This document shows, in pieces, positions 36,476-45,444 of a stretch of DNA of 45,832 nucleotides. This DNA comes from an uncultured Pelagibacteraceae bacterium (GTDB taxonomy: Bacteria; Pseudomonadota; Alphaproteobacteria; Pelagibacterales; Pelagibacteraceae): contig CACFJR010000005.1 in the NCBI GenBank assembly GCA_902566755.1, positions 1 to 45,832 of the forward strand. Direction: 5' to 3'. Both the position numbers and the translations under genes were made by a program. The notes beneath the pieces are model-generated. The model had not been told where the DNA came from. It worked only from the letters and a program-made list of their open reading frames with translations, and searched no databases. Positions within the stretch are counted from its first letter, which is position 1, and each line of letters begins with the position of its first letter.

Positions 36476-37585
36476 TTATTTTTGCAAACACGCAATAATC
36501 GCATCTCCCATCTCTGAAGTAGAAACTTCTTTTTTTCCCTTAGAAATAATATCTTTTGTCCTCAATCCATCATCTAACACCTTTTGGACAGCGTTATCTA
36601 AAGCTTTAGATTCCTTATCTAAATTTAAAGAATATTTTAATGCCATTGAAAAACTTAATATAGTAGCAATAGGATTTGCAACTCCTTTACCAGTTATATC
36701 AGGAGCTGAACCATGCACAGGTTCATACATCGATCTTATATTTCCATCTTTGTCTTTAGCTCCTAATGATGCAGATGGTAATAGACCTAAGGAGCCTGTC
36801 AACATTGCAGCTTCGTCTGATAGGATATCTCCAAATAAATTATCAGTTACGATTACATCAAATTGCTTTGGATTTCTTAATAATTGCATAGCACAATTAT
36901 CTGCTAACATATGAGTTAGCTCTACATCTTTATATTCTTTGTCATGTAAAATTTGAACTTCTTCTTTCCAAAGCTGACCTGCTTCCATCACATTAGATTT
37001 TTCACAAGATGTAACTTTATTGCCTCTTTTTTTTGCTAAATCAAAAGCAACTCGCGCAACTCTTTCAATTTCTTTTGTAGTATAGGTATGGGTATTAATT
37101 CCTTTTCGTTCACCATTATCTATCGGTTTGATCCCTCTCGGCTCCCCGAAATATATTCCCCCTGTCAATTCTCTTACTATCATAATATCTAAACCTGAAA
37201 CAATTTCTGGTTTTAAACTTGAAGCGTCCACTAATTGCTTAAAGCAAATGGCAGGTCTTAAATTAGCAAAAAGTTTTAACTCTTTTCTAAGTTTAAGAAG
37301 TGCTCTTTCGGGTTTTTTTGAGAATTCTAGCTTATCCCATTTAGGTCCTCCTACAGCACCAAGTATTACTGCTTCACTCTCTAAAGCTTTATAAAACACT
37401 TCATCTGTTATGGGTGTCTTGTATTTATCATATGCTGCTCCACCAACAAGATCTTCATCAATTTCAAAATCTAGGGATTTATTTTTGTTAAACCAATGAA
37501 TAATTTTTTTAACTTCCGCAATAACCTCAGGACCTATTCCATCTCCTGGTAAAAGAAGAATTTTTCTTTTTTTAACTTTAATCAT
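36476..37585 (-). CDS. leuB: 3-isopropylmalate dehydrogenase
   Basis: LeuB oxidatively decarboxylates 3-isopropylmalate in leucine synthesis. [16 protein letters not shown] (about 10-25), [29 protein letters not shown] and the metal/substrate segment [17 protein letters not shown] are all present in 369 residues. Its ATG overlaps leuD by 8 bp. Confidence 0.97.
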   Translation of the reverse strand: MIKVKKRKILLLPGDGIGPEVIAEVKKIIHWFNKNKSLDFEIDEDLVGGAAYDKYKTPITDEVFYKALESEAVILGAVGGPKWDKLEFSKKPERALLKLRKELKLFANLRPAICFKQLVDASSLKPEIVSGLDIMIVRELTGGIYFGEPRGIKPIDNGERKGINTHTYTTKEIERVARVAFDLAKKRGNKVTSCEKSNVMEAGQLWKEEVQILHDKEYKDVELTHMLADNCAMQLLRNPKQFDVIVTDNLFGDILSDEAAMLTGSLGLLPSASLGAKDKDGNIRSMYEPVHGSAPDITGKGVANPIATILSFSMALKYSLNLDKESKALDNAVQKVLDDGLRTKDIISKGKKEVSTSEMGDAIIACLQK

Positions 37586-38183
37586 TAAAAATCCAAGGCC
37601 TTACTGACTTAACCTTTTTTTCAAACTCGTTGATATGTGATGATTTTTCTAATGATAAAGCAATATCATCTAAACCTTCAATTAAGCATTTCTTTTTAAA
37701 GGGATCTATTTTAAATTTTAATTCATTATTTCCAAAAAGAATTTTTTCTTCTTTTAAATCAATTTCAATTTCTTCTTTTCTCTTTGAATATTCAGCTAAC
37801 TCTTTTATTTTTTCCTCATCAAGAATTATCGGCAAAATACCATTTTTAAAACAATTATTATAAAAAATGTCTGCATAGCTTGAACTTATTACACATGTTA
37901 TTCCGAAGTCTAAAAGTGCCCACGGAGCATGTTCTCTCGATGATCCACAGCCAAAATTATTTCCAGCTATTAAAATTTTTGAATTATTGTACGGGGATTT
38001 GTTTAATATGAAATTATCGATATTTTTTCCATCATCATCGTACCTCATTTCATGAAATAAGTTTTTTCCTAATCCTGTTCTTTTAATAGTCTTTAAAAAC
38101 TGTTTAGGAATAATCATGTCCGTGTCTATATTTACAATCGGTAAATAAGCTGGAATGCTTTTAAGTGAGGTGAATTTTTTCAT
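37578..38183 (-). CDS. leuD: 3-isopropylmalate dehydratase small subunit
   Basis: LeuD is the swivelling small subunit of isopropylmalate isomerase. [17 protein letters not shown] (about 18-34), [18 protein letters not shown] (about 73-90) and [13 protein letters not shown] are family signatures; length 201 is normal. The ATG shares one base with the leuC stop. Confidence 0.97.
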   Translation of the reverse strand: MKKFTSLKSIPAYLPIVNIDTDMIIPKQFLKTIKRTGLGKNLFHEMRYDDDGKNIDNFILNKSPYNNSKILIAGNNFGCGSSREHAPWALLDFGITCVISSSYADIFYNNCFKNGILPIILDEEKIKELAEYSKRKEEIEIDLKEEKILFGNNELKFKIDPFKKKCLIEGLDDIALSLEKSSHINEFEKKVKSVRPWIFND

Positions 38184-39586
38184 TAGTTTTGATATTTTCT
38201 AACATCATCTAGATTTCCAGCAATAGCTGCAGCAGCTGCCATACCTGGGCTTACTAAGTGGGTTCTTCCTCCTCTTCCCTGTCTTCCTTCAAAGTTTCTA
38301 TTCGAAGTAGATGCACATCTTTCTTGAGGTTTTAATTTATCGGCGTTCATTGCTAAACACATTGAACATCCAGGTTCTCTCCATTCGAAACCGGACTCTA
38401 TAAATATTTTATCAAGACCTTCTTGTTCAGCTTGTTCTTTAACTAAACCAGAACCAGGGACGACCATTCCATGTACATGTGAAGCCTTTTTCTTATTTTT
38501 TAATATTTGTGCAGCCTCTCTTAGGTCCTCAATTCTTCCATTCGTACAACTTCCTATAAAAACTTTATCAATTTTAATGTCTTGAACTTTCACATCAGGT
38601 TTAAGCCCCATATAATCAAGAGATCTATTTATCGAATTCTTTTTATCAATATTTTTTTCATTTTCTGGATTGGGGATTTTCCCATTAATTGAAACTACGT
38701 CCTCAGGTGAAGTTCCCCATGTAACCATAGGCGCAATTTCATCGCCTTTTAAATTAATTTCTTTATCAAATTTTGCATCGCTATCACTTTTTAATTTACT
38801 CCAATAATCAAGTGCTTTTTCCCAGTTTTCTTTTTTTGGAGACATTGGTCTATCTTTTAGATAATTAAAAATCTTTTCATCAGGTTGGATTAATCCTGCT
38901 CGAGCTCCACCTTCTATAGACATATTACAAATAGTCATTCTCTGTTCGACAGAAAGATTAGATATGACTGAACCAGCATATTCTAACACACATCCCGTTC
39001 CTCCAGCAGTTCCTATTTTACCAATGATTTGAAGAATTACATCTTTTGATGTTACTCCTAAAGGAAGTTTTCCATTAACATTAATTCTAAAATTTTTTGC
39101 TTTTTTCTGAACAAGAGTTTGTGTTGCTAAAACGTGTTCAACTTCTGAGGTTCCTATTCCAAACGCTAAGGCCCCAAAAGCGCCATGAGTTGCCGTGTGA
39201 CTGTCTCCGCAAACAATAACTGTTCCTGGTTGAGTAAATCCTTGTTCGGGTCCTACTATATGAACTATTCCTTGTCTTTTATCATTCATTCCAAAAAGTT
39301 TGATGTCAAAGTCTTTGCAATTTTTTTCAAGTGTTTCTACTTGAATTCTAGAGTCGTTGTCATCAATTCCTTTAGATCTATCAGTTGTAGGTATATTATG
39401 ATCAACAACAGCAAGGGTTAAGTTTGGATGTCTTACATCTCTTTTACTATTTCTAAGTCCTTCAAAAGCTTGTGGGCTAGTCACCTCATGTATCAAATGT
39501 CTGTCCACAAATAGCAAAGATGTTCCGTCATCCTGTTGGTGGACTAAGTGATCACTCCAGATTTTATCGTATAAAGTCTTTGGCAT
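38183..39586 (-). CDS. leuC: 3-isopropylmalate dehydratase large subunit
   Basis: LeuC holds the [4Fe-4S] cluster of isopropylmalate isomerase. [10 protein letters not shown] at the N-terminus, [19 protein letters not shown] (about 131-149), the cluster Cys in [13 protein letters not shown] (about 346) and in [11 protein letters not shown], and the terminal [11 protein letters not shown] fit a 467-residue LeuC. It follows rplS by 11 bp. Confidence 0.97.
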   Translation of the reverse strand: MPKTLYDKIWSDHLVHQQDDGTSLLFVDRHLIHEVTSPQAFEGLRNSKRDVRHPNLTLAVVDHNIPTTDRSKGIDDNDSRIQVETLEKNCKDFDIKLFGMNDKRQGIVHIVGPEQGFTQPGTVIVCGDSHTATHGAFGALAFGIGTSEVEHVLATQTLVQKKAKNFRINVNGKLPLGVTSKDVILQIIGKIGTAGGTGCVLEYAGSVISNLSVEQRMTICNMSIEGGARAGLIQPDEKIFNYLKDRPMSPKKENWEKALDYWSKLKSDSDAKFDKEINLKGDEIAPMVTWGTSPEDVVSINGKIPNPENEKNIDKKNSINRSLDYMGLKPDVKVQDIKIDKVFIGSCTNGRIEDLREAAQILKNKKKASHVHGMVVPGSGLVKEQAEQEGLDKIFIESGFEWREPGCSMCLAMNADKLKPQERCASTSNRNFEGRQGRGGRTHLVSPGMAAAAAIAGNLDDVRKYQN

Positions 39587-39597
39587 TTAAAAAAAGA

Positions 39598-40146
39598 TTA
39601 TTTTTTTAATTCAGTAGAAATCTTACTATCTTCTTTTTTCTCTTCAAGTTTTTTGGGTGTCTCAGCGACTTTTGTCTCGGTTTTTTCCTCAGTATTCTTT
39701 TGTTCTGTTGCTGGTAACACATTTTCTTCTGTAACCTGCTCAGGTTTGGCCTCAATATCAATACCAATTTTCTTTTTTATCTTTTCTGCAATTCTTGCTG
39801 ATTTACCGGTTCTTTCTCTTAAATAGTACAATTTTGCACGTCTTACTTTACCAGATCTTATAACTTTAATTGTATCAACTATTGGACTATAAAGTGCAAA
39901 AGTTCTTTCAACACCTTCTCCAAAAGAAATTTTTCTAACTGTAAAGGATGAATTTAAGTCTCTATTTTTCTTTGCTATGCAAACACCCTCAAAATACTGA
40001 ATTCTATCTCTTTTTCCTTCAGTAATTTTAACACCAACTTTTATAATATCTCCTGGAAAAAACTCTGGGAGTTTTTTTTCAGCTGAAATTTTTTTAACAT
40101 TTGCTTTATTTATGTCTTCTATATTTTTCATGTTTAAATTTTGCAA
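39598..40146 (-). CDS. rplS: 50S ribosomal protein L19
   Basis: L19 lies at the 30S-50S interface. The core is [58 protein letters not shown] and [18 protein letters not shown]. After about residue 130 comes a Glu/Lys/Thr-rich tail of about 50 residues not found in usual ~115-residue L19. The TTG at 40146 is preferred over the ATG at 40131, because AAGGAT inside the trmD end sits at ribosome-binding distance only from the TTG; this choice is uncertain. Confidence 0.93.
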   Translation of the reverse strand: MQNLNMKNIEDINKANVKKISAEKKLPEFFPGDIIKVGVKITEGKRDRIQYFEGVCIAKKNRDLNSSFTVRKISFGEGVERTFALYSPIVDTIKVIRSGKVRRAKLYYLRERTGKSARIAEKIKKKIGIDIEAKPEQVTEENVLPATEQKNTEEKTETKVAETPKKLEEKKEDSKISTELKK

Positions 40147-40148
40147 TT

Positions 40149-40835
40149 TTAATCCTTTTTATATTTTTGCCATAAATCAGGTCTTCGGTGCCGTGTTATA
40201 GCCTCAGATTGTGACAAACGCCAGCTTTTAATTTTGTTATGATCCCCGGATAAAAGTATGTCAGGAACACTTAATTTCTCCCAAATTTGAGGTTTGGTAT
40301 ATTGTGGATACTCCAAAAGCCCATTTTCAAAACTTTCATCTTTTGTAGAATTTAGATTTCCTAACACTCCAGGCACTAATCTTAAAACTGTGTCTAAAAC
40401 AACAAAAGAAGCCATCTCTCCTCCAGAAAGGATAAAGTCACCTATACTTATCTCCTCTACATTTCTTGAGTCTAGAACTCGTTGATCAACTCCCTCGAAG
40501 TGCCCACATAAAATATTAACTTTGTTTTTTTTAACAATACCCTTTGCAATATCTTGATTAAAAATTTTACCTTTTGGTGTTAGATAATAAACTGTTTCTT
40601 TTTCATCCAAATTTGCGTCCAAAGATTTTGCTACTACATCCGGTCTCATTAACATGCCTACACCACCGCCATATGGAGTATCATCAACAGTTTTATGTTT
40701 ATCATCTGCGTAATCCCTAATATTTATAAGTTTTAAATCCCAAAGCTTTTTTTCAAGAGCTTTTTTGCAAATACCTATTTCGAAAGGTCCTGGAAAATAT
40801 TCAGGATACAAAGTAAAAATTTTCGCTTGAAACAT
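40149..40835 (-). CDS. trmD: tRNA (guanine37-N1)-methyltransferase
   Basis: TrmD makes m1G37 next to the anticodon, preventing +1 frameshifting. [33 protein letters not shown] (about 53-70), [11 protein letters not shown] and [13 protein letters not shown] form the SPOUT-fold trefoil-knot SAM site; the C-terminal RRPDLW is typical. Length 228 is normal. It is the immediate neighbour of rpsP, with no rimM between. Confidence 0.97.
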   Translation of the reverse strand: MFQAKIFTLYPEYFPGPFEIGICKKALEKKLWDLKLINIRDYADDKHKTVDDTPYGGGVGMLMRPDVVAKSLDANLDEKETVYYLTPKGKIFNQDIAKGIVKKNKVNILCGHFEGVDQRVLDSRNVEEISIGDFILSGGEMASFVVLDTVLRLVPGVLGNLNSTKDESFENGLLEYPQYTKPQIWEKLSVPDILLSGDHNKIKSWRLSQSEAITRHRRPDLWQKYKKD

Positions 40836-40837
40836 AG

Positions 40838-41371
40838 TTATTTTTTCTTCTCTTCCTTAGGGGCTTCTGCTTTCTTTTCTACTTTTGGTGCTTCAGTTTT
40901 TTTCTCCTCTTTAGGTGCATCCACTTTCTTTTCTTCTTTATGTGCATCAGCTTTTTTCTCTTCCTTAGGGGCTTCTGCTTTCTTTTCTACTTTTGGTGCT
41001 TCAGCTTTTTTCTCTTCTTTAGGTGCATCCGCTTTCTTTTCCTCTTTTGGTGTTTCAGAAGCATCTTTCTTTCTATCTTTTTTCGGAACAGCTTTATTTG
41101 GATTATTTCCTGGTTTAGGCATTTCCATTAAATTATTTTCTCCAAGTAATCGAGCAACTCTAGTTGTAGGCTTTGCTCCTTGGCTAAGCCAGTACTTTAT
41201 TCTTTCTGACTGCAATCCAACTCTTTCCTTTTTTTCTTTTGGCATTAGAGGATTAAAAAAACCTAATTTTTCTATAAATCTCCCATCTCTTGGGAATCTA
41301 CTGTCTGCAACCACTATTTTATAAACTGGTCTTTTTTTTGTTCCTCCCATTGATAATCTTAACTTTAACAT
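40838..41371 (-). CDS. rpsP: 30S ribosomal protein S16 with a long repetitive tail
   Basis: S16 is an early 30S assembly protein. Residues 1-80 are a standard S16 ([49 protein letters not shown]). From about 85 to 177 the protein is a charged tail built of about eight 9-residue repeats of the APKEEKKAE type. A strong ribosome binding site AAAGGAG lies 6 bp before the ATG. It is cotranscribed with ffh (13 bp upstream) and trmD. Confidence 0.95.
   Translation of the reverse strand: MLKLRLSMGGTKKRPVYKIVVADSRFPRDGRFIEKLGFFNPLMPKEKKERVGLQSERIKYWLSQGAKPTTRVARLLGENNLMEMPKPGNNPNKAVPKKDRKKDASETPKEEKKADAPKEEKKAEAPKVEKKAEAPKEEKKADAHKEEKKVDAPKEEKKTEAPKVEKKAEAPKEEKKK
40841..41053 (-). repeat. Nested 27-bp / 108-bp tandem repeat in the rpsP tail
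   Basis: Eight 27-bp units encode residues 107-177 of S16. A higher order of four units (108 bp) is also seen: 40853-40896 and 40961-41004 are identical over 44 bases, and the rest of the two copies differ at scattered sites. Such identity suggests a recent block duplication and possible length variation between strains. Confidence 0.85.
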
Positions 41372-41384
41372 TTGTTTCTCCTTT

Positions 41385-42743
41385 TTATTTAAGTTGATTG
41401 AATAGCTCAGGTGGAATTCCTTTTTCCATTAAGCCTTTTGTATTTCCTTTTGACATCTTTTTCATCATGTCAGACATCATTTTAAATTGTTTTAACAATT
41501 TATTGATAGTGGCAATATCTGTTCCAGAGCCATTAGCAATTCTTTTTTTTCTTGAACCATCGATAATTTTTGGATTTTCTCTTTCTTTTTTAGTCATTGA
41601 AAGTATTACCGCTTCATTTTGTGTAATTATTTTTTCGTCAACACCAGCTTGGTCCATTTGCGATTTTATTTTTGAAACTCCAGGTAGAAAAGACATCACG
41701 CCCTCTAGTCCTCCCATTTTTTTCATTTGTCTTAATTGAGAAAGATAATCTTCTAAAGAAAACTGACCTTTCCTTAAACTCTCTTCAGTTTCTTTAAGTT
41801 TTTCTTCATCAATTTCGTCAGCTGCTTTTTCAACAAGAGATACAATATCTCCCATTCCTAAAATTCTGTTAGCAATTCTATCAGGATGAAAACTTTCAAA
41901 ATTTTCTATTTTTTCTCCAATACCTAAAAATTTAATTGGAACATTGGCAATATGTTTCATGCTCAATGCAGCTCCACCTCTACCATCACCGTCAGCTCGA
42001 GTTAATATTATTCCAGTAACCTTTACTGTATTGGAAAATTCTTTTGCAACACTCGCTGCTACTTGTCCAGTTAATGAGTCCGCAACAAGTATAGTCTCTG
42101 TTGGTTTAATTACTTCTTCAATCTGTTTTATCTCAGACATCATCTGAAGATCTATTTGAGTTCTTCCAGCGGTATCAAAAATAATTATATCAGAACCATT
42201 TAAATTAGCTGCAGATAGGGCTCTTCTACAAATGTCAGCTGGAATTTGATCTTTTATCACTGGCAAGGTTTGGATATTATTTTGATCACCCAAAATTTTT
42301 AGTTGTTCCTGAGCAGCTGGTCTATAAATATCTAAACTTACCATCATAATTTTTTTCTTATTATTTTTTTCTAAAAATTTTGAGAGTTTTGCAGTTGTGG
42401 TTGTTTTTCCTGAACCTTGTAAACCAACCATCATTATTGTTACCGGTGGATTAGACTTTAAATTAATTTCTTGATTGCTATCACCTAAAAATGAAACAAG
42501 CTCATCGTGAACAATTTTAACAACCATTTGTCCTGGAGCTGTGGATCTTATTATTTCTTTTCCTAGTAATTTTGGTTTAACTTTTGTTGCAAAGTCTTTT
42601 ACTACCTCTAGCGATACATCTGCTTCTAGTAAAGCTTGTCTTATAAGCTTAAGACCCTCATCAACCTGTTTTTCATTTAGGGATGGCGCCTTTTTAAATG
42701 TATCGAGTATTCCCTCGAATTTATTTGTCAAATTTTCAAACAT
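41385..42743 (-). CDS. ffh: Signal recognition particle protein Ffh
   Basis: Ffh binds signal sequences on nascent chains and docks with FtsY. The frame extends upstream to 42824, but the ATG at 42743 gives the family N-terminus [18 protein letters not shown]; the extra segment is leader RNA. NG domain: [43 protein letters not shown] and [13 protein letters not shown]. The methionine-rich M domain (about 310-452) ends in [13 protein letters not shown]...PELFNQLK. Length 452 is normal. The receptor gene ftsY lies 1 kb away on the other side of the divergent region. Confidence 0.97.
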   Translation of the reverse strand: MFENLTNKFEGILDTFKKAPSLNEKQVDEGLKLIRQALLEADVSLEVVKDFATKVKPKLLGKEIIRSTAPGQMVVKIVHDELVSFLGDSNQEINLKSNPPVTIMMVGLQGSGKTTTTAKLSKFLEKNNKKKIMMVSLDIYRPAAQEQLKILGDQNNIQTLPVIKDQIPADICRRALSAANLNGSDIIIFDTAGRTQIDLQMMSEIKQIEEVIKPTETILVADSLTGQVAASVAKEFSNTVKVTGIILTRADGDGRGGAALSMKHIANVPIKFLGIGEKIENFESFHPDRIANRILGMGDIVSLVEKAADEIDEEKLKETEESLRKGQFSLEDYLSQLRQMKKMGGLEGVMSFLPGVSKIKSQMDQAGVDEKIITQNEAVILSMTKKERENPKIIDGSRKKRIANGSGTDIATINKLLKQFKMMSDMMKKMSKGNTKGLMEKGIPPELFNQLK

Positions 42744-42744
42744 A

Positions 42745-42846
42745 ATTTCTTCCAGCAGCAATCGCACCAGTGGGCGAACCCTCGCTGACTGGTGTCGATC
42801 TCTTTGTTTCCAAAGACACCGCAAAATGCTGTTTTTGCGGAAGTTG
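42745..42846 (-). ncRNA. Structured leader RNA of ffh with alternative hairpins
   Basis: Between the ffh ATG and its likely transcription start lies a GC-rich block in AT-rich DNA. On the minus strand three stems follow: CCGCAAAA/TTTTGCGG (plus coordinates 42819-42826 with 42833-42840), GGTGTC/GACACC (42815-42820 with 42791-42796, with a TTTG-GAAA-CAAA inner hairpin), and CACCAGT/ACTGGTG (42788-42794 with 42765-42771, with a GCGA/TCGC inner stem). Neighbouring stems share bases: 42819-42820 and 42791-42794 cannot pair both ways. I recall an 'ffh' leader motif reported from Pelagibacter by comparative genomics; a covariance search would settle identity. It lacks the conserved core of SRP RNA. 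Confidence 0.65.
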
Positions 42847-42860
42847 TGAGAAACTATAAT
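42832..42860 (+). promoter_or_regulatory. Candidate dapF promoter
   Basis: A perfect TATAAT lies at 42855-42860, 40 bp before the dapF ATG. At 17 bp upstream stands TTTTTG, a poor -35. It overlaps the proposed ffh -10 on the other strand, so the two promoters would compete for polymerase. Confidence 0.35.
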
Positions 42861-42878
42861 AGAGGTTCAAAAAGTCAA
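42853..42878 (-). promoter_or_regulatory. Candidate ffh promoter
   Basis: On the minus strand TATAGT (42858-42853) is 5 of 6 to the -10 consensus and TTGACT (42878-42873) 5 of 6 to the -35, but they are only 14 bp apart, shorter than ideal. A start about 7 bp on would put the RNA 5' end near 42846, directly before the first leader hairpin. Confidence 0.35.
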
Positions 42879-42900
42879 TAAATAAGTTAAGTATTATTAT

Positions 42901-43713
42901 ATGGATTTTAAAGCTTATAAAATGGATGGACTTGGAAATGACTTCGTCATAATTGATCAACGTGAAAAAAAATATGATCTAAACAATTCTCAAATAAAAA
43001 AAATTTGTGACAGAGGCAATATTGGTTGTGATCAACTAATTCTTATAAATAAAAGTGATAAATTTGATGCATTTCTCACTTTTAAAAATTCAGATGGCTC
43101 GGACTCTGCAGCATGTGGAAATGGAACTAGATGTGTAGCGAGCTTGTTATCAAAAGAAAATTCAAAAAACTTTATTACTGTTGAAACTTCTTCAGGAAAA
43201 TTAGAGTCGAAAATATTAAAAAATAATTTGATTCAAACAAATATTGGAAAACCAAAAACTAATTGGGATCAAATACCTCTAAGCGAGAAAATCGATACAA
43301 AAAAAATAAAAGTTGTGGTTGGTGATATTGAGTTTTTAGGAACAGCAATTAATGTTGGAAATCCTCACATTATTTTTTTTATAAACGAATTAGAAAAGAT
43401 CGAAATTAAAAAAGTTGGACCGATCTTAGAAAATCATGAATTATTTCCTGAAAAAGTTAATGTTACTTTTGCAAAAGAGCAAAGTAAAAATCATTTTAAA
43501 GTATTGCACTGGGAAAGAGGGGCGGGTCTTACAAAAGCATGTGGTACTGCAGCATGTGCAACTGCTGTAGCTGGTGAAATTAATGGTATTTCAAAATTTC
43601 CAACTGAAATAGAATTTAAATTAGGAAAAATTAAAATCAATAAAGATAAACAAGGAAACGTTATTATGGAAGGTTCGGTCTCAGAAATTGAACATATTAA
43701 TATAAATATATGA
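42901..43713 (+). CDS. dapF: Diaminopimelate epimerase
   Basis: DapF converts LL- to meso-diaminopimelate for lysine and peptidoglycan. The two catalytic cysteines are in ACGNGTRCVASL (about 72-83) and KACGTAACATAVAG (about 215-228). KMDGLGNDFVIID at the N-terminus and NVGNPHIIFF are typical; length 270 is normal. It starts the rightward dapF-ftsY pair, the two overlapping by 4 bp (ATGA). Confidence 0.97.
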   Translation: MDFKAYKMDGLGNDFVIIDQREKKYDLNNSQIKKICDRGNIGCDQLILINKSDKFDAFLTFKNSDGSDSAACGNGTRCVASLLSKENSKNFITVETSSGKLESKILKNNLIQTNIGKPKTNWDQIPLSEKIDTKKIKVVVGDIEFLGTAINVGNPHIIFFINELEKIEIKKVGPILENHELFPEKVNVTFAKEQSKNHFKVLHWERGAGLTKACGTAACATAVAGEINGISKFPTEIEFKLGKIKINKDKQGNVIMEGSVSEIEHININI

Positions 43714-44639
43714 TTAATATTTTTCAAAAATTTAAGGATGGATTAAAAAAAACTACATCAAATTTTTCAAAAGGTATAAAAGATATTGTTGTTAACAAAG
43801 AAATTGACGATAAAACTTTAGATGAAATTGAGGAATTTTTAATTCAATCAGACGTTGGGGTTGAGGCTTCATCGGAGATTAGACAGCAAATAGCTAATAG
43901 CAGAATTGATCCAAGTAAAAATAAACTGGATGAGATTAACAAAATTCTTAAAGAATATATTCTCTCATTAATGAAACCTTTAGAGAATAAAAATTTTTTT
44001 CATCAATCCAAGGAGAATAGAACAATTTTAGTTTCAGGTGTCAATGGAGTAGGAAAAACAACCACAATTGGGAAAATGTCTAAAATATTTCAAAATAATA
44101 ATAATAAAACAGTACTAGCTGCTTGTGACACATTTAGAGCTGCAGCAATTGATCAATTAGAAAACTGGTCAAAAAAAGTTGGAAGTGAAATAATAAAATC
44201 AGATGCAGGAAGTGATCCTGCGTCTGTCGCTTTTAAGGCAATGGAATATTCAAAAAAAAATAAAATTCATACAGTTTTGATAGACACAGCAGGTAGATTG
44301 CAGAACAAGAAAAACTTGATGGATGAGTATAAAAAAATTGCAAATGTAGTTAAAAAAGTTGATTACAATGCGCCTCATGATGTTGTTTTAATCTTGGATG
44401 CAACCTCAGGACAAAATGTAATAAATCAAGTAACAGAATTTAATAATATTATTCCTTTAACTGGCCTTGTTATGACAAAACTTGATGGAACTGCAAAAGG
44501 GGGAATACTAATTGCTGCTGCAAAAAAATTTAAACTTCCAATAATTGCAATTGGTCTTGGGGAAAAAGAGGATGATTTACAATCTTTTGATGCTGAAACT
44601 TTTGCAGAAAATTTTTTAAATATAGAAAAATCAATTTAA
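43710..44639 (+). CDS. ftsY: Signal recognition particle receptor FtsY
   Basis: FtsY is the SRP docking GTPase at the inner membrane. The 309-residue product has an N-domain helix bundle (IDDKTLDEIEEFLIQSDVG) and a G domain with GVNGVGKTTTIGKMSK (about 110-125), ACDTFRAAAIDQLENW, LIDTAGRLQNKKNLMDE, and TKLDGTAKGG. The acidic A domain of E. coli FtsY is absent, as in many short forms. Its last 9 bp overlap the convergent hydrolase gene. Confidence 0.96.
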   Translation: MINIFQKFKDGLKKTTSNFSKGIKDIVVNKEIDDKTLDEIEEFLIQSDVGVEASSEIRQQIANSRIDPSKNKLDEINKILKEYILSLMKPLENKNFFHQSKENRTILVSGVNGVGKTTTIGKMSKIFQNNNNKTVLAACDTFRAAAIDQLENWSKKVGSEIIKSDAGSDPASVAFKAMEYSKKNKIHTVLIDTAGRLQNKKNLMDEYKKIANVVKKVDYNAPHDVVLILDATSGQNVINQVTEFNNIIPLTGLVMTKLDGTAKGGILIAAAKKFKLPIIAIGLGEKEDDLQSFDAETFAENFLNIEKSI

Positions 44640-45443
44640 TTCGTTGATAAAATTTTTTAGATTCCCTAAAAGTTCTTGATCAAAATCCATCATGTGATCA
44701 TCGCCTGACTTAAAATAACTAAATTTTGGTTCTGAAAAACTTTCAAACATTCTTTTTCCCATTCTAAATGGAACAATGTTATCTTTATCTCCGTGCATAA
44801 CGAGTTTAGGAAAAGTTATTTTGCTAATTTTATTTATGGAGTCATATCTATCTTTCAAAAGTAAGTTCACTGGTAAATAAGGATAATAAATTTTTGAAAG
44901 TTCTACCATTGAGGTAAAAGGGGACTCTAAGATTATTCCTGCAAACGGAAATTTTGAACCAAGGTCCACTGCAACAGCTGTTCCTAGAGATTCTCCGTAA
45001 AGAATGATATTGCTATCATCAATGTTGTTTGAATTTAACCACCTTTTCGCTGCCATTGAATCATTATACAAACCTTCTTCTGTAGGTTTTCCCTCATTTC
45101 CACTGAAACCTCTGTAAGCAATAATTAAATAATTTAACTCTAATTCAGCTATCTCGTTTAATTTGTAAATTCTATTTTGTAGATTTCCTGCATTCCCATG
45201 AAAAAATAGTAATGTCTTATATTTCCTGTCTTTAAAATGGTACCAACCAATTAATCTATTGTCTGACTTAACGAACACCTTTTCAATCTTATGTGTCAGT
45301 TTGTTCTCATCTAAATAGTTATTTTCGTTAGGATGATATAATAATTTTCTCTGCGACAGAAAAATTACCAAACAAATAATCACGTAAATAGTAATTAAAC
45401 CGATTAAAGTACTGAAGATAATCATAATTTTTTTATCAAACAT
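44631..45443 (-). CDS. Membrane-anchored alpha/beta hydrolase (Bem46/ABHD13-like)
   Basis: The 270-residue protein has one N-terminal transmembrane segment (about 6-29), then a QRKLLYHPNE motif common to this hydrolase group. The oxyanion motif is FFHGNAGN, the nucleophile Ser is in YGESLGTAVA, the acid in MHGDKDNIVP and the His in GDDHMMDF. It probably faces the periplasm as a lipid or ester hydrolase, but the substrate is unknown. It lies one base after the EamA-type transporter gene and its 3' end overlaps ftsY tail to tail. Confidence 0.85.
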   Translation of the reverse strand: MFDKKIMIIFSTLIGLITIYVIICLVIFLSQRKLLYHPNENNYLDENKLTHKIEKVFVKSDNRLIGWYHFKDRKYKTLLFFHGNAGNLQNRIYKLNEIAELELNYLIIAYRGFSGNEGKPTEEGLYNDSMAAKRWLNSNNIDDSNIILYGESLGTAVAVDLGSKFPFAGIILESPFTSMVELSKIYYPYLPVNLLLKDRYDSINKISKITFPKLVMHGDKDNIVPFRMGKRMFESFSEPKFSYFKSGDDHMMDFDQELLGNLKNFINELN

Positions 45444-45444
45444 T

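Noticed and set aside
40827-41324. Long plus-strand reading frame with a Phe/Ser/Gly/Ala repeat protein opposite rpsP
   Set aside because: It is the mirror of the S16 tail repeat; the true gene rpsP has a ribosome binding site and a conserved S16 core.
42765-42794. GGGTTCGCCC segment as the T arm of a tRNA
   Set aside because: The flanking sequence gives no 5-bp T stem with a TTCRA loop, no acceptor stem and no anticodon arm.
42744-42824. N-terminal extension of Ffh up to 42824
   Set aside because: The extra residues do not match any Ffh, and the DNA is a structured leader; MFENLTNK at 42743 is the family start.
42745-42846. The structured block before ffh as the 4.5S SRP RNA gene (ffs)
   Set aside because: Neither strand has the conserved GGUCAGG...GGAAGCAGCC core of SRP RNA, and its stems chain into alternatives instead of one long hairpin.
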